DNA from: Spirochaetota bacterium
GTDB lineage: Bacteria; Spirochaetota; Spirochaetia; Treponematales; UBA12059
Reading direction: 5' to 3'
DNA: 64,000 nt
Assembly (NCBI GenBank): GCA_029547205.1
Contig: JAKPPT010000115.1
Location: 1-64,000 of the forward strand
Shown: one piece after another, positions 16,575 to 26,121 of the stretch
Position numbering within the stretch: position 1 is the stretch's first letter
How the letters are laid out: every line of letters begins with the position of its first letter
Position numbers and translations under genes: made by a program
Notes under the pieces: model-generated
Told to the model about the DNA's origin: nothing
The model's input: only the letters and a program-made list of their open reading frames with translations
Databases searched by the model: none

Positions 16575-17288
16575 CTAGAGTTTATCGAGCTGCTTAATTA
16601 CTGCACCAAAATCTTTAGGATACTCCGCCTCGATACTGATTGTATCACCGCTATTGGGATATGTAAATGAGATAAATGCAGCATGCAGTGCAGTGCGGGA
16701 AATAAGCGGGCGCTCTTCCCACGTATCACCTTTATAGTTACGTTTTAAATCTGAAAGAAATACCGGTTTCCCATCGCCATAAAGGGGATCACAGAGCAGC
16801 GCATAGCCTACTGCGGAAGCATGAACACGTACTTGATGTGTCCTTCCTGTGGCTGGTTTAGCCTCGATGAGGGATATTCTATTCCACCGCTTAAGTACGG
16901 AAAAATGTGTCAGGCTTTCTTTTCCTGAACCATCTATTATGGTTCGGTGATCTGCATCGCCATCTGGACGTAATGGAAGATCGCAGTCAATTTTGTCCCA
17001 CGAGGGTCGTCCCCATACCAATGCATGGTATATTTTAGTAACAGCACCAGTTTCAAATAACCTTGATAGCATGCGATGTGTTTCCTGATTTTTAGCAATA
17101 ATCATTGATCCGCTCGTATCTTTATCGAGACGGTGTACTATAAAGTATTGACCTGTAATTTGAGGAAGAAAATCGGTAACTACCGGTGCGTTTTTATCGT
17201 ATCGATCTGCTATTGAAAGCACGCCAGCAGGCTTATTGATTGCAATGATAGCATTGTCTTCATAGATAATTTGTATCTTTTGCTTCAT
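16575..17288 (-). CDS. RluA-family RNA pseudouridine synthase
   Basis: A 237-aa pseudouridine synthase consisting of the catalytic domain alone, with no S4 RNA-binding domain. The catalytic motif HRLDKDTSG (52-60) carries the nucleophile Asp55. Other RluA-family blocks are IIYEDNAIIAINKPAGVLS (8-25), the KIYHALVWG strand, and KPATGRTHQVRVHASAVGYALLCDPLYG. The RNA target (rRNA or tRNA position) cannot be told from sequence; the short S4-less form recalls RluA/TruC-like enzymes. It is transcribed away from a dispersed repeat element that fills the upstream spacer. Confidence 0.9.
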   Translation of the reverse strand: MKQKIQIIYEDNAIIAINKPAGVLSIADRYDKNAPVVTDFLPQITGQYFIVHRLDKDTSGSMIIAKNQETHRMLSRLFETGAVTKIYHALVWGRPSWDKIDCDLPLRPDGDADHRTIIDGSGKESLTHFSVLKRWNRISLIEAKPATGRTHQVRVHASAVGYALLCDPLYGDGKPVFLSDLKRNYKGDTWEERPLISRTALHAAFISFTYPNSGDTISIEAEYPKDFGAVIKQLDKL

Positions 17289-17335
17289 AGATACTTACTG
17301 TATCAGAATGTATAAAAGTTATAAAGCCCATTGGA

Positions 17336-17472
17336 TAGTATCAGGAAGCTTGTAAAAAAGTATCTGCACACTATCGTGTTGGGTATATTTTTACTATACT
17401 ATCAATTTGATATTTTCTACAAAAAATCAAGCAGCAATCAAAAATAGTATTTTCACAATTTTCCTGACACCA
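17336..17472 (+). repeat. dispersed MITE-like element, divergent copy
   Basis: Left end TAGTATCAGGAAGCTTGT (17336-17353) and right end TTTTCACAATTTTCCTGACA (from 17450) correspond to the two ends of the element at 46965-47128, about 137 bases apart. The interior is A/T-rich and does not code. It lies in the spacer between divergent genes (RluA-type and REC-GGDEF-EAL). Confidence 0.6.
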
Positions 17473-17507
17473 TTACATATGAGCAATAATGAAAAATTTT
17501 AATAAAC

Positions 17508-17535
17508 TTGCAAATTGCCTAGAATATTGTATTAT
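17508..17535 (+). promoter_or_regulatory. promoter of the REC-PAS-GGDEF-EAL gene
   Basis: TTGCAA (17508-17513), 16 bases, TATTAT (17530-17535); about 85 bases upstream of the start codon. Confidence 0.4.
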
Positions 17536-17620
17536 AAATATATCGATTTGCAGTACATATAAAAATCTGATTTAAGACAACTGTTTGCTGTAATATGAAA
17601 CGTATGAAGGAGCAAGATAG

Positions 17621-19666
17621 ATGAATAATAATAAAATACTGATCCTTGAAGATGAAAAAATCATTGCTATCGATCTACAGCGTAAGCTGGAACGGTTTGG
17701 TTACTTTGTTGTCGGCATGACCGAACAAGCAGAACAAGCAATCGAATTAGCAAAAGAGCTCAACCCAGACTTGCTCCTCTCTGATATTATGCTCCAGGGA
17801 GATGCTGATGGTATTACTGCAGCACAGTATTGCTATGAGAACCTGGATATTCCAACTGTATTCCTCACCGCATTTTCAGACTCACAGACACTTGAGCGAG
17901 CAAAAACTGCACATCCCTATGGCTACATTCTAAAACCTTTTAAGGACAAGGATATTCTTAATACTATTGAAATAGCAATTTACAAACACAAAATTGAACG
18001 GGAATTGGCAAAACAGCAAAAATTGTTTAGCGCCATATTAACATCAATCAATGATGGAATCATTGCGACAGACACCGATTTTATAATCCAATTTATGAAT
18101 CCCATTGCATGTGATATCCTGGAAACAACAGAAGAGAAAGCACGGGGCAAACATTTCTCGGAATTTTTTAATGCAATGAATGCAGATACCCAGCAAGACT
18201 TTTTTACGCTTATAAAGAACAGCACAGAAACTCCTATCTATTTAAGCGAAATACTGTATAAAATAAAAAGTGGAGCCATCATATTTTTATCCTGTACCGT
18301 CACAAGACTCGAATTTACAAATAAAAAACTGAGCGGTTTTGTAATCAATCTGCATGACATAACAGAAATAAAAAAACTCTCTGAACGTATTACCTATCAA
18401 TCGAACCATGATATTCTCACTGGACTTTCAAACCGTGATGAATTTTCTTACAAGCTCAACGAATACATAAAAAATGTAAAAAAAACCAATCTGAGCCATG
18501 CACTGCTCATGCTCGATATTGACAGGTTTAAGGTAATTAATGATACCTGTGGAGCTATTGCTGGTGATGAGCTCTTGAGACAGGTAGCATCATTCTTACA
18601 GGCAGTTATACAGCGCAATGATGTTTGTGCTCGTATGGGGGGAGACGAATTTGCCATCCTCCTTTTAAATTGCACTCCGCGTGACGCAGTTTCTGTTGCA
18701 AACCGCATACATGAACTCAGCCGAAAACAAAATTTTTTATGGAACAACACGGTTTTTCCACTCAGCATGTCCATAGGAATTGCTACAATCGATAAAGACA
18801 GCGGGGACGTTCACTACATGCTTGCATGTGCAGATGATGCTTTGCACCTTGCCAAAGAAGAGGGCGGTGGTAAAACTATCCTCTACAACCCGCATGACGA
18901 ACAGTTTACCAGACGCAGAGGAGAAATGGAGTGGATCAGCAAGCTTACAGCAGCCCTTGAAGAAAATAGATTCCGTTTGTTCTACCAGCCAATAGTCCCA
19001 TTGAATGATCACAAAAAACCAAAAGCAGAAATTCTTATCCGCATGATCGATGAGGATGGCTCAGTAATATCACCCATTGCATTTATTCCAGCTGCTGAAC
19101 GCTACAACCTCATGCCTAAAATTGATACATGGGTAATAGAGAATGCCTTTAGAATTTACCGCCTCTTAAAAGATACTAATTCATCGCTTGCTAACTACAT
19201 GTATTCAATTAACCTCTCAGGAGCATCTGTCATTTACGAGGAACTCATCAGCACGATTTTATTTAATACCGAAAAATATGGTCTCTCCGCTTCTAACTTT
19301 TGTTTTGAAATTACAGAAACCAGCGCAATTCAAAACATTTCATATGCAAGCTATTTTATCCAACAGCTTAAAAATGCTGGATTTACCTTTGCACTCGATG
19401 ATTTTGGTACCGGTTTTTCTTCATTTGGATATTTACGGAATCTTTCAATCGACTATATTAAAATTGATGGTTCGTATATCCAGACACTGGAATCCAATTC
19501 CATTAACGCAACCATAGTTAAATCTATCAATGAAATTGCTCACTCAATGGGCCTTGAAACGATAGCGGAATTTGTAAAGTCTGAATCTATCCGTAATATT
19601 GCTGCTCAGTTGGGTATAGATTACGGTCAGGGTTACGTATTTTCAGAACCCAAACCGCTCATGTAG
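17621..19666 (+). CDS. response regulator with PAS, GGDEF and EAL domains
   Basis: A 681-aa c-di-GMP turnover protein. The receiver domain (1-125) has EDE at 10-12, phospho-acceptor Asp55 and Lys105. A PAS domain covers about 135-250. The GGDEF domain has GGDEF intact at 340-344, while the upstream inhibitory site reads QRND instead of RxxD, so product inhibition may be lost. In the EAL domain the signature is EIL (470-472) but the catalytic acids remain: SINLSG Asn, EITET Glu, DDFGTGFSSFGYL, IKIDGSY and TIAEFV. Both activities are therefore possible. The start follows AAGGAGC. No histidine kinase gene is adjacent, so the phosphodonor is unknown. Confidence 0.93.
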   Translation: MNNNKILILEDEKIIAIDLQRKLERFGYFVVGMTEQAEQAIELAKELNPDLLLSDIMLQGDADGITAAQYCYENLDIPTVFLTAFSDSQTLERAKTAHPYGYILKPFKDKDILNTIEIAIYKHKIERELAKQQKLFSAILTSINDGIIATDTDFIIQFMNPIACDILETTEEKARGKHFSEFFNAMNADTQQDFFTLIKNSTETPIYLSEILYKIKSGAIIFLSCTVTRLEFTNKKLSGFVINLHDITEIKKLSERITYQSNHDILTGLSNRDEFSYKLNEYIKNVKKTNLSHALLMLDIDRFKVINDTCGAIAGDELLRQVASFLQAVIQRNDVCARMGGDEFAILLLNCTPRDAVSVANRIHELSRKQNFLWNNTVFPLSMSIGIATIDKDSGDVHYMLACADDALHLAKEEGGGKTILYNPHDEQFTRRRGEMEWISKLTAALEENRFRLFYQPIVPLNDHKKPKAEILIRMIDEDGSVISPIAFIPAAERYNLMPKIDTWVIENAFRIYRLLKDTNSSLANYMYSINLSGASVIYEELISTILFNTEKYGLSASNFCFEITETSAIQNISYASYFIQQLKNAGFTFALDDFGTGFSSFGYLRNLSIDYIKIDGSYIQTLESNSINATIVKSINEIAHSMGLETIAEFVKSESIRNIAAQLGIDYGQGYVFSEPKPLM

Positions 19667-19669
19667 TTG

Positions 19670-19689
19670 TTAGTGTCACGAAACTTGTT
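19670..19689 (+). repeat. dispersed repeat terminus directly after the GGDEF-EAL gene
   Basis: TTAGTGTCACGAAACTTGTT begins 3 bases after the stop codon and matches the left end of the dispersed family (TTAGTGTCACGAAGCTTGTG). No matching right end is seen before the opposing gene at 19710. Confidence 0.55.
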
Positions 19690-19709
19690 ACTGTCTTTCA
19701 AAGCATTGT

Positions 19710-20159
19710 TCAGTCACCGCGTAGTAATGACACTACCTCACCAGGTGTTTTTGCCTGTATCAGTGCTGTACACAGTGCTTTAGATCGGGATAATTTTGCT
19801 ATTTCTGCCAGTGCCTCTATATGAGGACCTGCTTTATCTGGTGGAGCTGCAATAAGAAAAAAAAGTTTTGATGGTTCACCATCAGCTGATTCAAAATTAA
19901 CGCCCTGAGGAGCAATACCGATTGCAATTGCAAGATCTTTTACTCCGGAAGTTTTTCCGTGGGGCACTGCAAAACCATCTTCGAGCCCGGTACTTCCCAG
20001 TTTTTCCCGTGACATAACTGCTTGAAATAGTGCATCAGGATCATCAACTTTGCCAGCTTGTGAGAGCACATCGACTAATTCCCGTATTATCCCTTCTTTA
20101 TCAAATGAAACAAGCGGTATTTTTACGATTTTTTCTTCAAGTAGTTCTATGAGTGCCAT
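19710..20159 (-). CDS. PTS fructose-type EIIA / EIIA-Ntr (PtsN-like) protein
   Basis: A 149-aa phosphocarrier domain. The start at 20159 is chosen because AAGGTGG lies just upstream. Conserved blocks are REKLGSTGLEDGFAVPHGK with phospho-His67, FLIAAPPDKAGPHIEALAEIA, and LSRSKALCTALIQAKTPGEVVSLL at the end. No EIIB or EIIC genes accompany it, so a regulatory role like that of PtsN (nitrogen/potassium or stress signalling through HPr) is more likely than sugar uptake. HPr and EI are not in the window. It lies downstream of the universal stress gene on the same strand, separated by a repeat element. Confidence 0.88.
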   Translation of the reverse strand: MALIELLEEKIVKIPLVSFDKEGIIRELVDVLSQAGKVDDPDALFQAVMSREKLGSTGLEDGFAVPHGKTSGVKDLAIAIGIAPQGVNFESADGEPSKLFFLIAAPPDKAGPHIEALAEIAKLSRSKALCTALIQAKTPGEVVSLLRGD

Positions 20160-20242
20160 TACAGCCACCTTTCTATACACGATCCGTGTATTTGTTTACT
20201 TACTATACAGAACTCTTGTAATTTAGAAAAGTAAGAGCCTGC

Positions 20243-20344
20243 TTAGTGCAATGAAGCTTGTGCATATAACTATCTCCACAATATATACTAAAAATCAAAC
20301 AGGCTGTGAACAAAATCAGCATTTTCACATTGTTCATAACACTA
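20243..20344 (+). repeat. dispersed MITE-like element, 102-bp copy
   Basis: Left end TTAGTGCAATGAAGCTTGTG (20243-20262) and right end TTTTCACATTGTTCATAACA... (from 20322). The interior CTCCACAATATATACTA is shared with the copy at 46965-47128 (CTCCACAATATATAGTA), which shows that the two are copies of one element and not chance matches at the ends. Confidence 0.7.
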
Positions 20345-20383
20345 TCCTCGTTGTTTTTAACACTCATCACATTGTCCATTGCA

Positions 20384-20872
20384 TTAAATAAGCTGTTCAT
20401 ACAGTTCCTCAATTCGCTCTTCATCACGAGCAATGAGCACAGAGCAATCTACGGTACGCATTGCCATCTCTACTTCATCATAGAGAGCGTCACGTCTGCT
20501 CCTAATTCGCGGAGGCGGTCCCATAACAAGGAGATCAATATGCAATTCTGCCACTTTTTCTTTGATTGCAGCGGAAATTGAACCGCTTGCATTCTGTTTA
20601 ATTACCGTTACTCCTTTACGTTTTCCCATTTCCACCGCATGATTGAGATACCGTGCACCGTCTTCCGCCAGTTCACGGCGATATTCTTCCTGTTCCGATT
20701 CGATAAAAATATGTGCTTGAACCAACTCTGAAAGCGCTCGCGTGTTGAGTACAGAAAGTGCATGCAGCTCGGCATCGAACTCTGCTGCAAGCACTATCGC
20801 GAGGCGTGCTGCAAGTATTGAACCTTCTGAACCATCATCATATACCATCATTCTCTCTATTGGTTTTTTCAT
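20384..20872 (-). CDS. universal stress protein (UspA fold) at the end of the V-ATPase operon
   Basis: A 162-aa UspA-like protein: RMMVYDDGSEGSILAARLAIVLAAEFDAELHALSVL at the start, then a coiled stretch, and IDLLVMGPPP with CSVLIARDEE at the end. The usual nucleotide loop of ATP-binding Usp proteins (GxxG then nine residues and GS/T) is replaced by GPPPRIRSRRDALYDE, so it probably does not bind ATP in the standard way. It overlaps atpD by 4 bases (20869-20872), so it is translated with the V-ATPase genes. The operon position suggests a regulatory or stress link to the ATPase; this is inference. Confidence 0.85.
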   Translation of the reverse strand: MKKPIERMMVYDDGSEGSILAARLAIVLAAEFDAELHALSVLNTRALSELVQAHIFIESEQEEYRRELAEDGARYLNHAVEMGKRKGVTVIKQNASGSISAAIKEKVAELHIDLLVMGPPPRIRSRRDALYDEVEMAMRTVDCSVLIARDEERIEELYEQLI

Positions 20873-21501
20873 GAAGGTTGAGCCTCCTCTGGTTTCATGC
20901 GGTTTTTTACTGTTTTCATGAGAATGAACATATCCCGCTCATTTTCTTCCAATCGGTTTTGTATATGACGAATTGTTTCCTGCAATTCTGGAATTGCTAT
21001 TTTCTCAAGTGCATTGACTTTGCGAATCGTTCTTTTAACTTCCGCTGCGAGCCGCATAATTGAAACTTTTAGTTCAGCAAAATGTCCCATGAGGTTGAGT
21101 ACATCTCTAAATGCTTTTACTGCAATATCAATTCTAAAGTCTACACCAAGTGCGCTGTAGTACGGTGCATTATCGGTAAATTTTGTAGTCACTACCGGGA
21201 GTGAGACTCCCATAATTTTTCTCGTACTGAGATTGATTGAAGCATCGATGGTAATGGCTCCCGAAAGTGATAAAACTTTGAGCTTTCCCATAGCGAGTGA
21301 AGCATCTTCTAATGCATCATAAGCCTTTGCAAGTATGTCTTCCACCTGTTTTTCATATGCAGCTGCCTGATCTACAAGCGTCATGAGTTCTGCTACGAGG
21401 ATACTCCGTTTTTGATCGAGCAACTCGTGTCCTAAATCAGCAAAGGCAAGTTCTTCTTTTAACTTGAGCAGATTGGTCTTTGTAGGAGGAACATTTCTCA
21501 C
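20869..21501 (-). CDS. atpD: V-type ATP synthase subunit D (central stalk)
   Basis: Central rotor stalk subunit, 210 aa. I choose a GTG start at 21501 because GTG overlaps the TGA of atpB (GTGA), it follows a GGAGAAGG site, and the product then begins [32 protein letters not shown], matching the family start; an ATG 24 bases upstream would add eight unrelated residues. The protein is two long helices with a short globular middle. It turns with F and the K ring during ATP synthesis or hydrolysis. Confidence 0.92.
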   Translation of the reverse strand: MRNVPPTKTNLLKLKEELAFADLGHELLDQKRSILVAELMTLVDQAAAYEKQVEDILAKAYDALEDASLAMGKLKVLSLSGAITIDASINLSTRKIMGVSLPVVTTKFTDNAPYYSALGVDFRIDIAVKAFRDVLNLMGHFAELKVSIMRLAAEVKRTIRKVNALEKIAIPELQETIRHIQNRLEENERDMFILMKTVKNRMKPEEAQPS

Positions 21502-22922
21502 AAGTTTCCTTCTCCCATGTACCATGTTTCAAGTTCTTCATCGGTTACTCTATGCAGTTCTTCAGGCGGTAGCTTTCTCAAGGCTTCCCAGCCAAGGTTC
21601 AGAGTATCTTCGATACTGCGATCCTCATCCGTTCGCTGATTCACAAATTGACGCTCAAAAAACTCTCCAAACTCAAGGTATTGCTTATCAAGCGGAGTGA
21701 GTTCTTCTTCACCGATAACAGATGCAAGATTCTTTACATCCTTAACATAACTATAAGCGGCAAATAGCTGGCTTGCAAGGTGCGGATGATCTTCTCGTGT
21801 CATATCTTTACCAATGCCATCCTTCATAAGCCGTGAAAGCGATGGCAACCCTGCTACGGGAGGATATATTCCCCTGCCGTGCATATCTCTGTCAAACACA
21901 ATTTGCCCTTCTGTGATATAACCTGTCAGATCCGGTATCGGATGCGAAATATCATCATTGGGCATTGTCAGAATTGGGAGCTGGGTAATAGAACCTGGCA
22001 AGCCTCGTATCATACCAGATCGCTCATAGAGCTCTGCGAGATCTGAGTAAAGGTAACCTGGATACCCTTTACGTGAAGGTATTTCACCGCGTAATGTTGA
22101 TATTTCCCGCAGAGATTCACAATAGTTTGCCATATCCGTCATGATAACGAGTACATGCATCCCTTTTGTGTATGCGAGGTACTCAGCGAGCGTTAGAGCT
22201 GCCCGCGGGGTGATAATTCTTTCGATTGAGGGATCATCAGCGAGCGATAAAAATAGTGCAACATTATCGAGTGAATTAGTTTCTTCAAAGGAGCGAATAA
22301 AAAATCGTGCCACATCGTGTTTGACACCCATTGCAGCAAACACAACCGCGAAATCGGTTTTGCCTCCTTTTATTTTAGCCTGTCGCGCTATTTGCGCTGC
22401 AAGTTCATTATGCGGAAGTCCGTTTCCGGAAAATATCGGGAGCTTTTGTCCGCGAATGAGCGTATTCATTCCATCAATAACGGATATTCCTGTTTGAATA
22501 AAATCACGCGGATACTCACGCGCCACCGGATTAACAGGGAGTCCATTAACATCAAGCTGCTCTCTTGCACGTGGCTTTGGTCCGCCATCGATGGGGCGTC
22601 CAAGTCCATCGAACACCCTTCCAAGCATTGCTTCTGACACACCCAGTGTCAGCGGTTCGCCGCGAAACCTAAGTCGTGTCTCAGGCATCGTAAGCCCATG
22701 AGTTCCTTCAAAAATTTGTACAACAACAGCTTCATCGGAAGTATCCAGAACCATACCGAGCCTGACGTTTCCTGCTGCATCGGTACATTCAACAAGTTCA
22801 CGATAGCCAATCGAATGTGTTTTTTTGACAACAACAAGGGGTCCGTCAATTTTTGAGACACCCTGGTACTCTCTGCAAACTTGTAATTTTTTTATTACAT
22901 CAATTGTATTTGCTTCATGCAT
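21498..22922 (-). CDS. atpB: V-type ATP synthase subunit B
   Basis: Non-catalytic nucleotide-site subunit of the V1 head, 474 aa. The start at 22922 overlaps the end of atpA by 8 bases and follows GGAG; a start 42 bases upstream would add residues not seen in the family. Blocks: [70 protein letters not shown] (degenerate P-loop, as expected for B), [41 protein letters not shown]. It alternates with subunit A in the hexamer. Confidence 0.96.
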   Translation of the reverse strand: MHEANTIDVIKKLQVCREYQGVSKIDGPLVVVKKTHSIGYRELVECTDAAGNVRLGMVLDTSDEAVVVQIFEGTHGLTMPETRLRFRGEPLTLGVSEAMLGRVFDGLGRPIDGGPKPRAREQLDVNGLPVNPVAREYPRDFIQTGISVIDGMNTLIRGQKLPIFSGNGLPHNELAAQIARQAKIKGGKTDFAVVFAAMGVKHDVARFFIRSFEETNSLDNVALFLSLADDPSIERIITPRAALTLAEYLAYTKGMHVLVIMTDMANYCESLREISTLRGEIPSRKGYPGYLYSDLAELYERSGMIRGLPGSITQLPILTMPNDDISHPIPDLTGYITEGQIVFDRDMHGRGIYPPVAGLPSLSRLMKDGIGKDMTREDHPHLASQLFAAYSYVKDVKNLASVIGEEELTPLDKQYLEFGEFFERQFVNQRTDEDRSIEDTLNLGWEALRKLPPEELHRVTDEELETWYMGEGNL

Positions 22923-24684
22923 ACATTGACTCCAGGCGTTCAATTCCGCGTTCAAGAGCTGCAATTAGTTTTGTAAATTCTTGAGGATTATCATCTTTAA
23001 TTGTATATTTCATTTTAATAATCTCCTGCACCACTTTCATTCGTTTTAGTTCAACAAGCGATACTCCGCGTTTTATTGCAGAAGAACCTCTTTGCCAGTA
23101 AGTCAGTATAACTTTAAGCATATTGTACTGCTTTTGTGGTGTACTATAACGATCGATATCATCAAAAGCATTCTGCTGGAGAAATGCAGTTTTGAACAAA
23201 TCGCATACATCAAGAATAAAACGCTGCGAGTCAGGTAGTGCATCAGGGCCGACCAATTTTACAACCTGCAAAAGACGTGTTTCTCTTCGGAGCAAATCCA
23301 TTATTTCGCGTCTATCATCTGCCCAGCTTTCTGCAACCGAGTTTTTCCACCAGGCACTGATATCCTCAAGGTATTCACTGTAGCTATCGAGCCAGGAAAT
23401 AGCAGGATAGTGACGAGCATTTGCAAGATTGCGATCGAGTCCCCAGAAGCATCGCACAAAGCGCCGGGTATGCTGCGTAACTGGTTCGGAAAAATCGCCT
23501 CCAGGCGGGCTTACGGCACCAATAATAGAGACAGAACCCTCTGTTCCTGATAGTGTATCCATGTAACCAGCACGTTCGTAAAATTCTGCTATGCGAGTTG
23601 CAAGATATGCGGGGAATCCCTCCTCCGCCGGCATTTCTTCCATCCGCCCTGATAACTCTCTGAGTGCTTCTGCCCACCGTGATGTTGAATCTGCCATTAC
23701 TGCAACATGGTATCCCTGATCTCTAAAGTACTCAGCCATAGTCACACCAGTATAGATGCTGGCTTCACGCGCTGATACAGGCATGTTTGACGTATTGGCA
23801 ATAAGGATTGTTCGCTCCATGAGGCTTTTCCCGCTTCGAGGATCTACAAGTTTTGGGAACTCAGTTAGCACATCGGTCATTTCATTACCGCGCTCTCCGC
23901 ATCCTATGTACACAATGATATCGGCATCGCACCATTTAGCAATTGCATGCTGTGTCATTGTCTTTCCTGTACCAAAGCCGCCCGGTATAGCAACCGTCCC
24001 GCCTTTTGCAAGTGGGAAAAGTGTATCGATAACCCGCTGACCTGTAATGAGGGGAATTTCCAGTGCCCGTCTCGCTCTAACTGGCCTCGGTATACGAATT
24101 GGCCAATACTGTGTCATGGTTATTTCTTTTTTTTGCTGTGAGTTTTCTATAACTGCAATTGGTTCTTCAACCGAATAATCACCTTCCGGCACTATTGATA
24201 GAAGCCTTCCCGATATATCAGGAGATACTATAATTTTATGCACTATCCTGCTCGTTTCCTGAACCGTCCCGATAATTGCGCCTCCATGCAGGTCAATTCC
24301 CTTCTGCACTGCAGGCACAAAGTGCCACTTTTTATCGGAAGCTAATGCTTTTGCAGCAATACCGCGCTTTATAAAATGTCCGGAATATGCACGTAGAACC
24401 TCAAGCGGACGCTGTATGCCATCATATATTGAACCAATAAGACCTGGACCAAGTGCAAGCGAAAGGGGCATACCGCTCCCATATATCGGCGAACCTGGTT
24501 TTAATCCAGTAGTATCTTCATATACCTGTATGACAGCAGATGAACCTGATAATTTTATAACTTCGCCAACAAGCAAATCATCGCTTACATAGACAAGCTC
24601 AAACATGCGTGCATCAGTAATGCCACTGGCAGTAATGACTGGCCCATTGATACGCTGAATTGTTCCAATTATCCTTTTATCCAT
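22915..24684 (-). CDS. atpA: V-type ATP synthase subunit A (catalytic)
   Basis: Catalytic subunit of V1, 589 aa, normal length. The P-loop is [11 protein letters not shown] (about 233-243), followed by [16 protein letters not shown] with the catalytic Glu, [20 protein letters not shown] and [29 protein letters not shown]. The A-specific insertion between the barrel and P-loop (about 120-200) is present and includes [13 protein letters not shown]. The start follows the atpE stop by 12 bases. Together with B it forms the ATP-hydrolysing or -synthesising head on the cytoplasmic side. Confidence 0.97.
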   Translation of the reverse strand: MDKRIIGTIQRINGPVITASGITDARMFELVYVSDDLLVGEVIKLSGSSAVIQVYEDTTGLKPGSPIYGSGMPLSLALGPGLIGSIYDGIQRPLEVLRAYSGHFIKRGIAAKALASDKKWHFVPAVQKGIDLHGGAIIGTVQETSRIVHKIIVSPDISGRLLSIVPEGDYSVEEPIAVIENSQQKKEITMTQYWPIRIPRPVRARRALEIPLITGQRVIDTLFPLAKGGTVAIPGGFGTGKTMTQHAIAKWCDADIIVYIGCGERGNEMTDVLTEFPKLVDPRSGKSLMERTILIANTSNMPVSAREASIYTGVTMAEYFRDQGYHVAVMADSTSRWAEALRELSGRMEEMPAEEGFPAYLATRIAEFYERAGYMDTLSGTEGSVSIIGAVSPPGGDFSEPVTQHTRRFVRCFWGLDRNLANARHYPAISWLDSYSEYLEDISAWWKNSVAESWADDRREIMDLLRRETRLLQVVKLVGPDALPDSQRFILDVCDLFKTAFLQQNAFDDIDRYSTPQKQYNMLKVILTYWQRGSSAIKRGVSLVELKRMKVVQEIIKMKYTIKDDNPQEFTKLIAALERGIERLESMYA

Positions 24685-24696
24685 GGCTCAGTTCCT

Positions 24697-25371
24697 TTAT
24701 ATGCTGATATAGTCTTGAATTTTTTGTAATGCGACATTCAGTTCTTTATATAGGGCTTCATACATTGCTGATTCTTTTCGCAAAAATCGCGCAGTAAAAG
24801 TATTATCAAAAACCATATGTCCATCTGGAGATTTACCTCGTATACCACATATTGGAAGCACTTCAGAACTGATGATTATTTCCGGGACTTTGTTAAGATA
24901 GTGTGAAATCTTTTCTTTTACTTTTTTTATGAATGAGTCGGTTATGATTTCTTTTTCAATATCACCAACCTCTAAAATTACCTCATCAGTACCAATACCC
25001 ATAATACATTCGCATGTCCATGTGAGTAAAATATCACAGTAAGTATCGGTTTTACGAATAGCATTAAATCTATCTAATGCTTTTTTGGTTATATCTCGTA
25101 TTATCTTTGATTCAAATTCTAGAATGCTTTTGATTTTCTCTCTGGCCAATTTCGCTTCTGCACTACTCATGATTTCTCGAGTGTGTTGTTCTGCTTCTTT
25201 GAGTGTGCGTTCAAGAATTTGCTTAGCCTGAGATTCTGCAGATGCAATCATTCGTTGAGCATACTGATCAGCTTCATTCTCAATATCTTTTGCCTTAGCT
25301 TGAGCTTCTTCCAGAATTCCTCTAATGAGTGTTTCTGAATTTTCTTCTTCCGTATTTATTTCCTTACTCAT
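24697..25371 (-). CDS. atpE: V-type ATP synthase subunit E (peripheral stalk)
   Basis: A 224-aa peripheral stalk subunit. The first ~110 residues form a long charged helix (ILEEAQAKAKDIENEADQYA, QAKQILERTLKEAEQHTREI) that pairs with the G/H subunit; the rest is a small alpha/beta head ending in LNVALQKIQDY. It overlaps atpF by 4 bases (25368-25371). It links the V1 head to subunits C and I and keeps the head from turning. Confidence 0.88.
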   Translation of the reverse strand: MSKEINTEEENSETLIRGILEEAQAKAKDIENEADQYAQRMIASAESQAKQILERTLKEAEQHTREIMSSAEAKLAREKIKSILEFESKIIRDITKKALDRFNAIRKTDTYCDILLTWTCECIMGIGTDEVILEVGDIEKEIITDSFIKKVKEKISHYLNKVPEIIISSEVLPICGIRGKSPDGHMVFDNTFTARFLRKESAMYEALYKELNVALQKIQDYISI

Positions 25372-25673
25372 AGCTTTATACCTATTGTCTTAGCTGCCAG
25401 TTCACGAACTCCAGGTTTCCCGGGCAAATGTCCATTTCGGTCAGGAATCTCAACAATCAAAGGGAATTGCTCAGAAAACACAAAAGCATCTACTTCCTTA
25501 CGAATCATAGCAGCAATTTTTTCAGTTATGATTATTATTCCTATTTCGCCATTCGAAAGCAATTCATGAAAGATCCTGGATGCTTCTTCGCTATCCTGTA
25601 CAATTTTTCCTTTAACACCGGAAAGTCCAAAACCGAGAACAGTATCTTCATCTCCAAGTACAAAATACTTCAT
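25368..25673 (-). CDS. atpF: V-type ATP synthase subunit F
   Basis: A 101-aa stalk subunit with the family layout: MKYFVLGDEDTVLGFGLSGVKG at the start, IGIIIITEKIAAMIRKEVD in the middle and LIVEIPDRNG near the end. The Rossmann-like fold binds subunit D in the central shaft and tunes ATPase activity. It is tightly packed between atpK and atpE, with coupled translation to atpE. Confidence 0.92.
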   Translation of the reverse strand: MKYFVLGDEDTVLGFGLSGVKGKIVQDSEEASRIFHELLSNGEIGIIIITEKIAAMIRKEVDAFVFSEQFPLIVEIPDRNGHLPGKPGVRELAAKTIGIKL

Positions 25674-25682
25674 GACAGCTTA

Positions 25683-26096
25683 CTATATTTTACCAAGTAT
25701 CATAAGTGCTGTAATAAAACCAAAGACCACAAGACCTTCTGCGAGTGCAATAAATATAAGAGCCTGACCGGCAATCTCAGGTTTTTCGCCAATAGCACCC
25801 ATTGCTGCTGATCCAACGTTAGCAATTGCTATACCTGCACCAATCGCACCAAGGCCAAATGCAGCTGCAGCAGCAATAAGACCAAATTTTTGCACATCGG
25901 CTTTCTCTCTAGTTAAAATCTGAGCCTGCTGCATTTGTTCCTGTGATAGAGTTGTTGTCTGCGCATTAGTCTCAGCAGACTGACCAAACAAATTGCCTGC
26001 AGCAAACATTGCCAGCGCAACAGCCATAATAAGTGATAATGAATTAACACCAATTAAATTAACCTTAAAATTTCTTTTTTGATCAGACGTGTTCAT
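25683..26096 (-). CDS. atpK: V-type ATP synthase subunit K (proteolipid) with amino-terminal extension
   Basis: The membrane rotor subunit. Residues 70-137 form one helical hairpin (FGLIAAAAAFGLGAIGAGIAI, loop GEKPE, ALIFIALAEGLVVFGFITAL) with the ion-carrying Glu120. Unusual is the first part: an extra hydrophobic stretch (about 19-36, LSLIMAVALAMFAAGNLF) followed by Gln/Thr-rich hydrophilic sequence (about 39-65), looking like a cleavable signal peptide and spacer, or an added membrane helix. At 137 aa it is neither the ~80-residue single hairpin nor the ~155-residue double-hairpin type. A ribosome site GGAG precedes the ATG, which supports the long start. Confidence 0.9.
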   Translation of the reverse strand: MNTSDQKRNFKVNLIGVNSLSLIMAVALAMFAAGNLFGQSAETNAQTTTLSQEQMQQAQILTREKADVQKFGLIAAAAAFGLGAIGAGIAIANVGSAAMGAIGEKPEIAGQALIFIALAEGLVVFGFITALMILGKI

Positions 26097-26121
26097 CTCT
26101 CTTCTCCTTTGCTGAAAAAAT

